Below the pieces are notes generated by a model. That model was not told where the DNA came from. It saw only the letters and a program-made list of their open reading frames with translations, and searched no databases. DNA of 59,765 nucleotides from Flavobacterium sp. YO12 (GTDB taxonomy: Bacteria; Bacteroidota; Bacteroidia; Flavobacteriales; Flavobacteriaceae): assembly GCF_004119495.1 (NCBI RefSeq), contig NZ_NRQU01000028.1, positions 1-59,765 of the forward strand, in the 5' to 3' direction. This document shows positions 51,879-59,765 of the stretch, in pieces (the first letter of the stretch is position 1; every line of letters starts with the position of its first letter). Both the position numbers and the translations under genes were made by a program.

Positions 51879-54170
51879 CTACTCTGCTAATTTGTTTTTT
51901 TTACTTTCTTTTTGCTGCGCGTCAATTACCGCAATTGCTGCCATGTTGACCATTTCTTCAACACTTGCTCCTAATTGAAAAATGTGAACTGGTTTACCCA
52001 TTCCCATCATAATTGGCCCAATAGAGTTAACTTTATATAACTCTTTCAACAATTTGTATGTAATATTTGCTGACTCTAAGTTAGGAAAGATTAATGTATT
52101 AACTTTTTTACCTGCTAATTTAGAGAAAGGAAATTTTTCTTTAAGCATATCTGGATTTAAAGCAAAATCTGCTTGAATTTCACCATCAACAATCATGTCT
52201 GGATGATTTTTATGCAAGTAAGCAACTGCTTCTCTTACTTTTGAAGCACTTTGACTTGTTGATGATCCAAAATTCGAATAAGAAACCATTGCAATAACAG
52301 GCTCAACACCAAACATTTTTGCTGTTTTTGCTGTCATAATAGCGATGTTTACTAAATCTTCTGAACTTGGGTTGATATTTATTGCTGTATCTGACAAGAA
52401 CATTGGCCCACGAGATGTAAGCATCATGTTTGCAGTTGCAACAAGTGATGCACCTGGTGCTTTTTCAATTAACTGAAGCATTGGTTTTACAACACTTGGA
52501 TAACTTCTTGAGTAACCTGTAACTACAGCATCAGCCTCTCCTTCATTAACCATCATTGCTGCAAAATAATTTCTTTCGCGCATAAACTTCTGAGCATCAA
52601 GCAATGAAACTCCTCTTCGTTCTCTTGTTTCCCAATAAGAATTTGCAAATCGATTTCGTCTTGCTTCTTCTTCATTCGTTTTAGGATCAATAATTTCAAG
52701 ATCAGCATCAAAACCTAATTCAGCTTTTAATTCTAAAATTAATTCTCTATTTCCTAATAATACTGGCGAACCAATACCGTCTTCATAAACAATTTGAGCT
52801 GCTTTTAAAACATTTAAATGATCTGCTTCTGCAAAAACAACTCGTTTAGGATTTAATTTAGCACGATTGGTAATTAAACGCACCATTTTGTTATCGTTAC
52901 CCATACGTTCACGAAGCACATCTTCATAAGCTGCCCAATCTGTAATAGGTTTTTTTGCTACGCCAGATTCCATTGCTGCCTTAGCAACTGCAGGCGCTAC
53001 AATAGTAATTAATCGAGGATCAAAAGGCTTAGGAATGATATATTCTTGACCAAAACCAAGCTTTGTTGCACCATAAGCTACGTTAACTTGTTCTGGAACT
53101 GGTTCTTTTGCTAAAATAGCTAAAGCTTTTACAGCCGCCATTTTCATTTCTTCATTAATTTTAGTAGCACGTACATCTAACGCTCCTCTAAAAATATATG
53201 GAAAACCTAAAACATTATTTACTTGGTTAGGAAAGTCTGAACGTCCTGTAGCCATAATAACGTCTTTTCGCGTTTGAACAGCCAAATTATAATCGATTTC
53301 CGGATTTGGATTTGCCATTGCAAACACAATCGGATTTTCTTTCATTGTCAATAACATTTCTGGTGACAGAATATCTCCTGATGATAATCCGATGAAAACA
53401 TCTGCTCCATTAACTGCATCTGCTAAATCAATTTTAGGACCGTTAACTGCGTACTTTAATTGTAATTCTGAAAGTGAAGGATTGTCTTTTGTTAAAAGTC
53501 CTTTACTATTATACATTAAAATATTTTCGACTTTTACTCCTAATAAAACATATAGATCAGTACAAGCAATTGCTGCCGATCCTGCTCCTGAAACAACCAC
53601 TTTTACATCTTCGGCTTTTTTGCCTGCTAATTCAAGTGCATTGATTAAGGCTGCAGAAGAAATAATCGCAGTTCCGTGCTGATCATCATGCATTACTGGA
53701 ATGTCTAATTCTTCTATTAATCTTCTTTCAATTTCGAAAGATTCTGGTGCTTTGATATCTTCAAGATTGATACCTCCAAAGGTTGGAGCAATATTTTTTA
53801 CGGTTTGAATAAATTCTTCAACATTTTCTGTATCGATTTCTATATCAAAAACGTCTATATCTGAGAATATTTTAAACAATAGACCTTTCCCCTCCATTAC
53901 TGGTTTTCCTGCCTCAGGACCTATATTTCCAAGACCTAAAACAGCTGTACCATTTGAAATTACAGCTACTAAATTTCCTTTTGCGGTGTATTTATAAACG
54001 TCTTCTTTGTTTGCTGCGATTTCTAAACATGGTTCAGCAACTCCCGGCGAATAAGCCAGTGATAAGTCTCTTTGGGTTGCATATTTTTTTGTTGGAACTA
54101 CTTGAATTTTTCCTGGAGTTGGCTCTGCGTGGTACAGTAATGCCTCTCTTTTTTTACTCTCTTTGTTCAT
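51879..54170 (-). CDS. maeB: NADP-dependent malic enzyme (malic/phosphotransacetylase fusion)
   Basis: A 763-aa cytoplasmic enzyme that decarboxylates malate to pyruvate with NADP reduction. The N-terminal malic domain (to about 430) has YSPGVAEPC, the [11 protein letters not shown] block and the NAD(P)-binding [12 protein letters not shown] loop. The C-terminal half is a phosphotransacetylase-like domain (PTA_PTB) with KRVVFAEAD and [11 protein letters not shown]. In MaeB proteins that half is regulatory and usually not catalytic. The ATG start gives the usual short lead ([14 protein letters not shown]). A -7 box is about 26 nt upstream. Confidence 0.95.
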   Translation of the reverse strand: MNKESKKREALLYHAEPTPGKIQVVPTKKYATQRDLSLAYSPGVAEPCLEIAANKEDVYKYTAKGNLVAVISNGTAVLGLGNIGPEAGKPVMEGKGLLFKIFSDIDVFDIEIDTENVEEFIQTVKNIAPTFGGINLEDIKAPESFEIERRLIEELDIPVMHDDQHGTAIISSAALINALELAGKKAEDVKVVVSGAGSAAIACTDLYVLLGVKVENILMYNSKGLLTKDNPSLSELQLKYAVNGPKIDLADAVNGADVFIGLSSGDILSPEMLLTMKENPIVFAMANPNPEIDYNLAVQTRKDVIMATGRSDFPNQVNNVLGFPYIFRGALDVRATKINEEMKMAAVKALAILAKEPVPEQVNVAYGATKLGFGQEYIIPKPFDPRLITIVAPAVAKAAMESGVAKKPITDWAAYEDVLRERMGNDNKMVRLITNRAKLNPKRVVFAEADHLNVLKAAQIVYEDGIGSPVLLGNRELILELKAELGFDADLEIIDPKTNEEEARRNRFANSYWETRERRGVSLLDAQKFMRERNYFAAMMVNEGEADAVVTGYSRSYPSVVKPMLQLIEKAPGASLVATANMMLTSRGPMFLSDTAININPSSEDLVNIAIMTAKTAKMFGVEPVIAMVSYSNFGSSTSQSASKVREAVAYLHKNHPDMIVDGEIQADFALNPDMLKEKFPFSKLAGKKVNTLIFPNLESANITYKLLKELYKVNSIGPIMMGMGKPVHIFQLGASVEEMVNMAAIAVIDAQQKESKKNKLAE

Positions 54171-54195
54171 TATTTTTAGCTTTTATTCTAGCTTA

Positions 54196-54203
54196 CAAAG
54201 ATA
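54196..54203 (-). promoter_or_regulatory. Predicted -7 box of maeB
   Basis: TATCTTTG on the minus strand, 26 nt before the maeB ATG (54170). It matches TAnnTTTG. No TTG is seen at -33. Confidence 0.42.
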
Positions 54204-54270
54204 TAAGTCTTAGCTTAAAAAGGTATGTTTTTACTACTTTCTTTTGTTAAAATGTTAAATTAATAACGTC

Positions 54271-54302
54271 AAAAAAATAGCCCATGACATAATGGACTAT
54301 TT
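54271..54302 (-). terminator. Intrinsic terminator of the CBS gene
   Basis: An 11-bp stem on the minus strand (AAATAGTCCAT with ATGGGCTATTT, one G.U pair) with a 6- to 10-nt loop, followed by TTTTTT. It lies about 26 nt past the stop codon of the CBS gene at 54328. Confidence 0.85.
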
Positions 54303-54327
54303 AAAAAGTTATATTTCATAAAATTAT

Positions 54328-54753
54328 TTACTGTGAGATATAGGAATTTAAGTGATTAATGGTGTCTTTTTGAATTTCGATAACAGCTTTTACCACATCG
54401 CTGATCGAAATTATTCCTACTACAATTTCGTTTTCTAAAACTGGGAGATGCCTGATTCTCTTTGAGCTCATCAACTCCATACAATCCTCGATATTATTAG
54501 ATAATTTAACCGAAAAAACATTGCTTTCCATGATTTCATGCACAAGGGTTTCTTTGGAAGATTTATCTTTTAAAACTATTTTTCGAGCATAATCCCTTTC
54601 AGATAAAATTCCTTTTAAGTCATTTCCGTCAATAACTAGGATTGCTCCTATGTTTTTTTCGCCCATTACTTTCAAAGCTTCATAAACTGTTGTTGTTGAA
54701 TGTACCGAATAAACATTTTTACCTTTTGCGTTTAGTATTTGATCTACAGTCAT
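54328..54753 (-). CDS. CBS-pair domain protein
   Basis: A 141-aa protein that consists of one CBS pair: repeat one with YSVHSTTTVYEALKVM and AILVIDGNDLKGILSERDYARK, repeat two with IMESNVFSVKLSNNIEDCMELMSSKRIRHLPVLE, quoted here only as key blocks. It has no other domain. Stand-alone CBS proteins sense AMP, ATP or similar nucleotides and often regulate a partner enzyme; the partner is not clear here. It sits alone between maeB and the T9SS genes, with its own terminator. The gap to 55014 on its right is AT-rich, and I could not find a TAnnTTTG box in it. Confidence 0.9.
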   Translation of the reverse strand: MTVDQILNAKGKNVYSVHSTTTVYEALKVMGEKNIGAILVIDGNDLKGILSERDYARKIVLKDKSSKETLVHEIMESNVFSVKLSNNIEDCMELMSSKRIRHLPVLENEIVVGIISISDVVKAVIEIQKDTINHLNSYISQ

Positions 54754-54954
54754 ATCTGAAAAATTTTAGATTTATAAAGTTAAAAAAAAATCGCACACTA
54801 TTTACTTCTAACACTATATTTTAAAAACACAACATACTCATTTTAAACATTATACATTGTTTTATAACTTTTTAAAACTATACACTAAAGAACAAAAACA
54901 TTTACGGCTCTTTTTTGCCAAAAATCAGCTTTTTTAACTTTTAAAGTATTCTCA

Positions 54955-54990
54955 AGAAAAAAGCCCTTTTCTAGATTTAGAAAAGGGCTT
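54955..54990 (-). terminator. Intrinsic terminator of the OmpA-family gene
   Basis: A 13-bp perfect stem (AAGCCCTTTTCTA with its complement) and a 4-nt loop, followed on the minus strand by six T. It lies 24 nt past the stop codon at 55015. Confidence 0.92.
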
Positions 54991-55014
54991 ATTATATTTT
55001 AAAGAAACTTATAT

Positions 55015-57102
55015 TTACATAGCAACTACAATAAATTCGCTGCGTCGGTTTAATTGGTGTTGTTGTTCGGTACATTTTACGCCGTCTGCACATTTATTAA
55101 CTAACTGTGTTTCACCATATCCTTTTGCTGTTAATCTACTGGCATCAACTCCTTTACTTATTAACCAGTCTCTTGTTGACTGGGCTCTTTTATCAGATAA
55201 AATTTGATTACTTTCAGATGAAGATCGGCTGTCTGTGTGCGATCGAATATCTAATTTTAAATTCGGATACTGATTTAAGGCTTGTACAACCTTAATTAGT
55301 GAAGCTTCGGATGATTTTTTAATTGTAGCTTTTCCTAAATCAAAAAAGTTCATCGGAATGTGAAGTAATTTTACCAAATCTGACCCGACGTTAATAGTTC
55401 CTATTTTCAAAGGTTTAATAGCCAATTTATTTACCGCTATTTTCTTAATTTCGGCTGGCTGCACATTTTTATGCAATCCAATTGGTAATTCAGTTTTACC
55501 ATTTTCTTTCTTTAAAGCAATTGAAACATCTTTTCTGTTAAAACCGTCTTTGACAACTCTGATAGAATATTTCTTTCCGCATTTTACATTTTCAAAAGCA
55601 TAATTCCCTTTTTCATCTGATTCAACATTTTGCAGCGTATTGAAATTTTCATCAAACAAAATAAGAGAAGCATTTGCTAAAATTTCATTTGATTCAGCAT
55701 CTGTAATTATTCCTGACAGTCCTTGTTCGCATACCAATTTTTTTATTTCTGTAAATCGATAGATATTATCTGAATCATTCATATTTTCGCGATTTGACGA
55801 AAAGAATCCATTTCTCTTTTTACTGTCGATTACAAAAGCAAAATCATCTTGTTTACTGTTTACTGGCTGTCCAACATTTTGAACTTCGTCCAACGTTCCG
55901 TCTTCATTCATTTTTACAACATACACATCAAGACCTCCTAGTCCTGGACGTCCGTCTGAAGAAAAATACAATTCATTATCACCTGAGACAAATGGGAATG
56001 TTTCTCTTCCTTCTGTATTTATATGTGCTCCTAAATTTTCAGGTGCTCCAAAAGTTCCATCAGTATTTATGGTTACTTTGTACAAATCAGATTCTCCAAG
56101 AGTTCCAGGCATGTCTGAAGCAAAATACAACGTTTTCTCGTCTATGCTTAGAGCAGGATGTGCGGTGCTGTATTGATCACTTGTGAAAGGCAACTCCTTT
56201 ACATTACCCCATTTATCACCAACCAATTCTGCTTTATAAAGTTTAAGAAGCGTTACATTCTTATTATTTTCTCCTCTTTTACCATCAATAAAATTATTTC
56301 GGGTAAAATACATTGTGCGTCCATCTTTTGTAAACACGGGAGAAGATTCATTAAAATTTCCATGGTCTTTTTTATAGAAAAGTTTCACTTTTCCAACACT
56401 TCCATCTGGTAATAAATCTGCTGTAAAAAAAGTAGAAAAGGATTTATTTGTCCATTTAAAGTTTTTTCTAGCTATTCCGCCAGTATCTCTTGCAGAAGTA
56501 AAAACAATCTTGTTATCATAAACTACTCCTCCGTAATCTGAAAATTCAGAATTAACTCCAGCATCGGCGATTACAAAACGTCCCGAATTGGATTTAATTT
56601 CGTCTAAATAATTTTTCTCATTTCTAACTAAAGCAGCTCTATTTTGTGACGCAGCTCTGGTGTTAAATATTTCTAAGATTTGATCTGCTCTTTGATAATG
56701 TCCTACTGATTTTAGGGATTGTGCATACTTGTATAAATATTCTGGTAACTGATTTTTATTGATTCTGTAAAGTTCTCCATACCATTTTTCTGCATTTCTT
56801 AAATCGGCTGTAAAATAATAAGAGTCTGCAAGTCTTTGAAGCAGTTTTTCGTCATAATCTCCTTTTGCCATTACGCTTTTGTAGGCCTTTATAGCGTCTA
56901 CATATTCATAATTATCATATTTTTTATCTGCTTTACTTACTAGTTTTGCATATTCTTTTTTTGCTTTCTCCTCTTTTTTGGCAAGTTTAACTTCCTTGCT
57001 GCTTTTAGTTTTATTTTCTTTACTTATAAGTTTTGTCTGCGCATTTATTTGGAAAAAGAAGCATAGTAATAGAACTGAATAACCTATTTTTTTAATTTTC
57101 AT
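55015..57102 (-). CDS. PorE-like OmpA-family protein (TPR, beta-propeller, peptidoglycan-binding)
   Basis: A 695-aa periplasmic or outer-membrane-associated protein. A signal peptide ends near NAQT, then a Lys-rich coiled segment and TPR-like helices (about 30-165), a propeller of PD40-type repeats (about 185-460, with YFASDMPGTLGESDLY and YFSSDGRPGLGGLDVY), a carboxypeptidase-regulatory-like domain (about 470-545) and a C-terminal OmpA domain (about 590-695) with LDIRSHTDSRSS and the NRRSEF end. The order matches P. gingivalis PorE, which ties the T9SS to peptidoglycan. It follows porP/sprF by 11 nt on the same strand. Confidence 0.9.
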   Translation of the reverse strand: MKIKKIGYSVLLLCFFFQINAQTKLISKENKTKSSKEVKLAKKEEKAKKEYAKLVSKADKKYDNYEYVDAIKAYKSVMAKGDYDEKLLQRLADSYYFTADLRNAEKWYGELYRINKNQLPEYLYKYAQSLKSVGHYQRADQILEIFNTRAASQNRAALVRNEKNYLDEIKSNSGRFVIADAGVNSEFSDYGGVVYDNKIVFTSARDTGGIARKNFKWTNKSFSTFFTADLLPDGSVGKVKLFYKKDHGNFNESSPVFTKDGRTMYFTRNNFIDGKRGENNKNVTLLKLYKAELVGDKWGNVKELPFTSDQYSTAHPALSIDEKTLYFASDMPGTLGESDLYKVTINTDGTFGAPENLGAHINTEGRETFPFVSGDNELYFSSDGRPGLGGLDVYVVKMNEDGTLDEVQNVGQPVNSKQDDFAFVIDSKKRNGFFSSNRENMNDSDNIYRFTEIKKLVCEQGLSGIITDAESNEILANASLILFDENFNTLQNVESDEKGNYAFENVKCGKKYSIRVVKDGFNRKDVSIALKKENGKTELPIGLHKNVQPAEIKKIAVNKLAIKPLKIGTINVGSDLVKLLHIPMNFFDLGKATIKKSSEASLIKVVQALNQYPNLKLDIRSHTDSRSSSESNQILSDKRAQSTRDWLISKGVDASRLTAKGYGETQLVNKCADGVKCTEQQHQLNRRSEFIVVAM

Positions 57103-57113
57103 TATGGCATATA

Positions 57114-58019
57114 TTAGAAGAATCTTGGAGATATCATTTTATTATAATTATTAAAAAACTCAAAACGAAGGAATATTTCGTGAGAACCTGAATTATAGTT
57201 GTTTAACTTAGTAGTTTCGCGATCATAAGCGTAACCTATATACATTCCTTCTGAGACTTGAAAACCTGCCATTGCGCTTAATGAAGCACTCCATCTATAA
57301 GCCAATCCTACGACAAACTTTTCATTAAACATAAAATTTCCTGATAAATCAACTTGTAAAGGGGCTCCTTGCACCATTTTTGTTAGAACAGCTGGTTTAA
57401 ATTTGACATAATAATTAAGATCAAATACATAACCTGCCATTAAGTAATAGTTGATTTTATCTTTAAAAATTGCGACATCATTGTCATCATATCTATTTGT
57501 TTCTATGAAGTTTGGAATAGAAAAACCAACATAAGCTTTGTCTGAGTGCCAATAAACTCCTGCTCCAATATTTGGTGAGAACTTATTATTTAAGTCTTGA
57601 AACTGTGGATCTCCCTGATCTTCGGGATTAAGTTTGTTTATGTCTAAATTGAATAAATTAGCTGTTGCTTTAATTCCAAACGAAAGTTTGAAGGTTTCAG
57701 ATGTTGGTATTGAATACGATATATCTGTAGATAAGGTATTTTCATTTGTAGGTCCAATTTTGTCATTTACAAGCGAAACACCTATTCCGATATCGCTGTT
57801 ATTTATTGGTGTGTTTAATGAAAAACTGCTGGTTTTTGGCGCACCGTCAAGCCCTATCCATTGGGTACGATATAATCCAAAAACACTCATTACTCCTCGT
57901 GAACCAGCATATGCGGGATTTACATTTATAGTATTGTACATGTATTGTGTATACTGAGCATCTTGCTGCGCAAAGCCTACAATGGAAAAGAATATAAAAA
58001 TTAAGCTTAATTTTTTCAT
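57114..58019 (-). CDS. PorP/SprF-family type IX secretion outer-membrane protein
   Basis: A 301-aa barrel with a signal peptide ending at GFAQ (residue 18). It has the family block QYMYNTINVNPAYAGSRG followed by RTQWIGLDGAPKT and a long run of strands. It lies between the adhesin gene (52-nt gap, with a terminator) and the OmpA-family gene (11 nt). Proteins of this family are required to secrete the neighbouring adhesin whose C-terminal domain is type B, so this is probably the dedicated partner of the adhesin at 58072. Confidence 0.93.
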   Translation of the reverse strand: MKKLSLIFIFFSIVGFAQQDAQYTQYMYNTINVNPAYAGSRGVMSVFGLYRTQWIGLDGAPKTSSFSLNTPINNSDIGIGVSLVNDKIGPTNENTLSTDISYSIPTSETFKLSFGIKATANLFNLDINKLNPEDQGDPQFQDLNNKFSPNIGAGVYWHSDKAYVGFSIPNFIETNRYDDNDVAIFKDKINYYLMAGYVFDLNYYVKFKPAVLTKMVQGAPLQVDLSGNFMFNEKFVVGLAYRWSASLSAMAGFQVSEGMYIGYAYDRETTKLNNYNSGSHEIFLRFEFFNNYNKMISPRFF

Positions 58020-58035
58020 TTAAAAGAATTTAAAA

Positions 58036-58064
58036 AAACGGCTTAGCTCAATACTAAGCCGTTT
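58036..58064 (-). terminator. Terminator between adhesin and porP/sprF
   Basis: A perfect 11-bp stem (AAACGGCTTAG with CTAAGCCGTTT), a 7-nt loop, and a T-run on the minus strand. It begins 8 nt past the adhesin stop codon and ends 17 nt before the porP/sprF ATG. It should reduce, but not necessarily abolish, transcription of the downstream genes. Confidence 0.9.
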
Positions 58065-58071
58065 GTAATTT

Positions 58072-59765
58072 TTATTTATTTAGATATAAATAACCTGAAA
58101 GTTCGTGAGGATTAGAATCGCTATCAGTATACTTAATAATATAAAAATAGGTTCCTACAGGTAATCCAGCAGTTTCACTAATGGTTGTACGTCCTTGTGA
58201 AAATCCTGTAAACACTCGATCTTCATTATTGTAACGGTCAATATCAAAAACTAATACTCCCCAACGATTGTAAATCTCTACTGTATTGTTTGGATAACAT
58301 TCTAATCCTTGAATGTAGAATCTTGAATTTTTAGCATCTCCATTTGGAGAGAAAGCATTAAAGACTTTTATCACACATCCCTTTAGACCTAAAACAGTTG
58401 GTTTATCATCTGTAAGGCTTGCATCATCAGAAATATCTTCAACTACAACTCCTTTTGCACTGCTTCCTTTTACACTAGCTTGATTACTCACGCTTCCGAA
58501 ATTAATATCACTTTGTGTGATTTTATATTCTGCAGTAAAATTGGTATCATTAGATTCGTTTACATCTAGATCAATTGCTTGACCAAAGACTTTAACTCCA
58601 ACTAAAGGATCTGTAATCATAACTCCTTTTAATGGAACATTTCCTGTATTTGTTACTACAAATTTGTATGTAATTGTTTCTCCTGCATTTGCAACTCCAT
58701 TACCATTTTCATCATTGAATACCGCTGTTTTTACAAGTGCAATTTCTGGAACTTCAACAAAAACATTTAACATTCCGGTACTACAATTAGATGAATCTGC
58801 TTTTTCGCAAACTTGATATGCAATTGCATAATTTCCTCCCGGCGTATTTGGTTTCACATTTACTGTTCCATCTGAATTAAATTCGAAATATGGACTTCTT
58901 GATATATTAGTAATTACAATATCTAGAGAACTAATTGGCTTGTCATTCAAGAAATCATTGTCTAAAACATTGATGAATTCAAGTGAACCATTTATTCCAT
59001 CTGCAACACCTTGATCGTTTCCAAGAACAATTTTTGAAATTGGCGGTTCAGGATCAACGCTGTTTTCAACTGAAACTTTCACTTTTGCCTGACTGCAATT
59101 ATCTGTATTTAAGACTTCACAAATTTGGTATGTCAATTCATAATCCCCAACTGGAGTTCCATCTTTTACTTCTATTGACCCATCCGCTTTTAAAATTAAA
59201 TTAGGATTTGAAACTACTGTTGTTAAAATAACAGTTGAAGGATCTAATGGCAAACCATTATAAGTGTCATTTTTAAAGACATTTACGTTTGGTTTTTCTC
59301 CTTTATTAGTATCTATAATTCCTCCATTGTCATCATTTGCTTTTAATAACCCTGCACTAGGAGCTGAACCTGTAACAAGAACATAACTTTTGACAGTTGC
59401 ACAATTTGTCGTTGGATTTAAAAATTCGCAAATTGTATATTCAACCTCATAAAGTCCTACTGGCGTTCCCGCATCTACTTTCACAGTTCCGTCCGCATTT
59501 AAAGTTAATCCTGCTGGTACACTTACACTTGTCAAGATTACTCCTCCATTACTATTTTTAATAACAACTGCAACTCCGTTTAAAAGATCATTTTTAACTA
59601 ATGAATATGTCGTTCCACCAACTCTTCCATTGATTGCATCTGTAGTCTCAGTCAATGCAATGATAATTGATTTACCTACTACTATAGTTGAAGTTACTTC
59701 ATCACAGTTACCTGGATTGGTTACTTCGCAGATTTTGTACGTTACATCATAGTTTCCTGCTGCTA
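58072..59765 (-). CDS. Gliding-motility-type adhesin, C-terminal part (5' end outside the window)
   Basis: A partial gene: 563 residues are visible and the frame stays open to the right edge, so the start lies beyond 59765. The visible part has four repeats of 101-104 residues, each with a conserved Cys pair in a (Y/T)xICE...NC pattern (second Cys codons at about 59704, 59401, 59095 and 58783). Next come a DUF11-type domain (LVKTAVFNDENGNGVANAGE) and a type B, gliding-motility C-terminal domain (VFNAFSPNGD, EIYNRWGVLVF, LPVGTYFYII). It should be secreted by T9SS and displayed at the cell surface. It is upstream of its likely PorP/SprF partner. Confidence 0.93.
   Translation of the reverse strand, partial: AAGNYDVTYKICEVTNPGNCDEVTSTIVVGKSIIIALTETTDAINGRVGGTTYSLVKNDLLNGVAVVIKNSNGGVILTSVSVPAGLTLNADGTVKVDAGTPVGLYEVEYTICEFLNPTTNCATVKSYVLVTGSAPSAGLLKANDDNGGIIDTNKGEKPNVNVFKNDTYNGLPLDPSTVILTTVVSNPNLILKADGSIEVKDGTPVGDYELTYQICEVLNTDNCSQAKVKVSVENSVDPEPPISKIVLGNDQGVADGINGSLEFINVLDNDFLNDKPISSLDIVITNISRSPYFEFNSDGTVNVKPNTPGGNYAIAYQVCEKADSSNCSTGMLNVFVEVPEIALVKTAVFNDENGNGVANAGETITYKFVVTNTGNVPLKGVMITDPLVGVKVFGQAIDLDVNESNDTNFTAEYKITQSDINFGSVSNQASVKGSSAKGVVVEDISDDASLTDDKPTVLGLKGCVIKVFNAFSPNGDAKNSRFYIQGLECYPNNTVEIYNRWGVLVFDIDRYNNEDRVFTGFSQGRTTISETAGLPVGTYFYIIKYTDSDSNPHELSGYLYLNK

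Noticed and set aside
55794..56186. 130-aa plus-strand frame
   Set aside because: It is antisense to the PD40 propeller of the OmpA-family gene; the leucine- and histidine-rich composition is typical of such shadows.
1..59765. CRISPR array, tRNA, rRNA or prophage
   Set aside because: No spaced direct repeats, no cloverleaf-like sequences with a TTC-loop, and no integrase, capsid or tail genes were seen. The 'phage holin family' label of the gene at 4054 is only a family name.

Overview
The window is a Bacteroidota chromosome segment, almost certainly Flavobacterium and close to F. johnsoniae. The support is AT-rich DNA, -7 boxes of the TAnnTTTG type, almost no Shine-Dalgarno sequences, and a full set of gliding and type IX secretion (T9SS) genes: sprA, remB, two porP/sprF genes, a PorE-like OmpA protein and a giant adhesin with a gliding-motility C-terminal domain. 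Nearly all of it is ordinary core genome. I see no phage, insertion sequence, CRISPR array, tRNA or rRNA.

Layout. 0.2-4 kb (minus): tig, clpP and clpX, the nascent-chain chaperone and ClpXP protease. 4-6 kb (minus): pdxJ, an alpha/beta hydrolase and a small four-helix membrane protein. 6-13.6 kb (plus): CBS-ACT protein, nadK, a DUF6089 barrel, uppS, bamA and two ompH/skp genes, an envelope-assembly operon ending in a strong terminator; murI follows. 14.5-17.1 kb (minus): a DUF4270 lipoprotein and an outer-membrane barrel. 17.3-21.3 kb (plus): a kelch lipoprotein, DUF4907 lipoprotein, LytS-type kinase, exported intradiol dioxygenase and LytTR regulator, the most unusual accessory unit here. 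21.4-26.1 kb: gamma-carbonic anhydrase, a PorP/SprF protein, a three-domain Nfu, a helical stress-type protein, an MscS channel and tsaB. 26.1-33.3 kb (minus): a MacAB-TolC-like exporter with one ATPase, two permeases, two adaptors and one TolC. 33.4-34.8 kb: a DUF4403 lipoprotein. 34.9-40 kb (minus): haem O synthase, cytochrome oxidase subunits III, III and IV, and SCO/DUF420 assembly factors. 40-54.2 kb (minus): remB, deoC, vanZ, gcvH, sprA, ruvA and maeB. 54.3-59.8 kb (minus): a CBS protein, then the PorE-like OmpA protein, PorP/SprF and a large adhesin that runs off the right edge.

Themes. The plus-strand operon and clp region maintain the envelope and its proteins. sprA, remB, porP/sprF, the OmpA protein and the adhesin serve T9SS and gliding. 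The cox/cyoE block serves respiration. Three genes carry four apparent one-base losses in A/T homopolymers (24.4, 31.9, 36.86 and 37.02 kb). These look more like sequence errors than decay and should be checked before anyone calls the genes broken. Several compact regulatory layouts stand out: a tig promoter inside the preceding terminator, overlapping pdxJ/CBS promoters, a terminator hairpin in the mscS leader, and a terminator between the adhesin and its porP/sprF partner.
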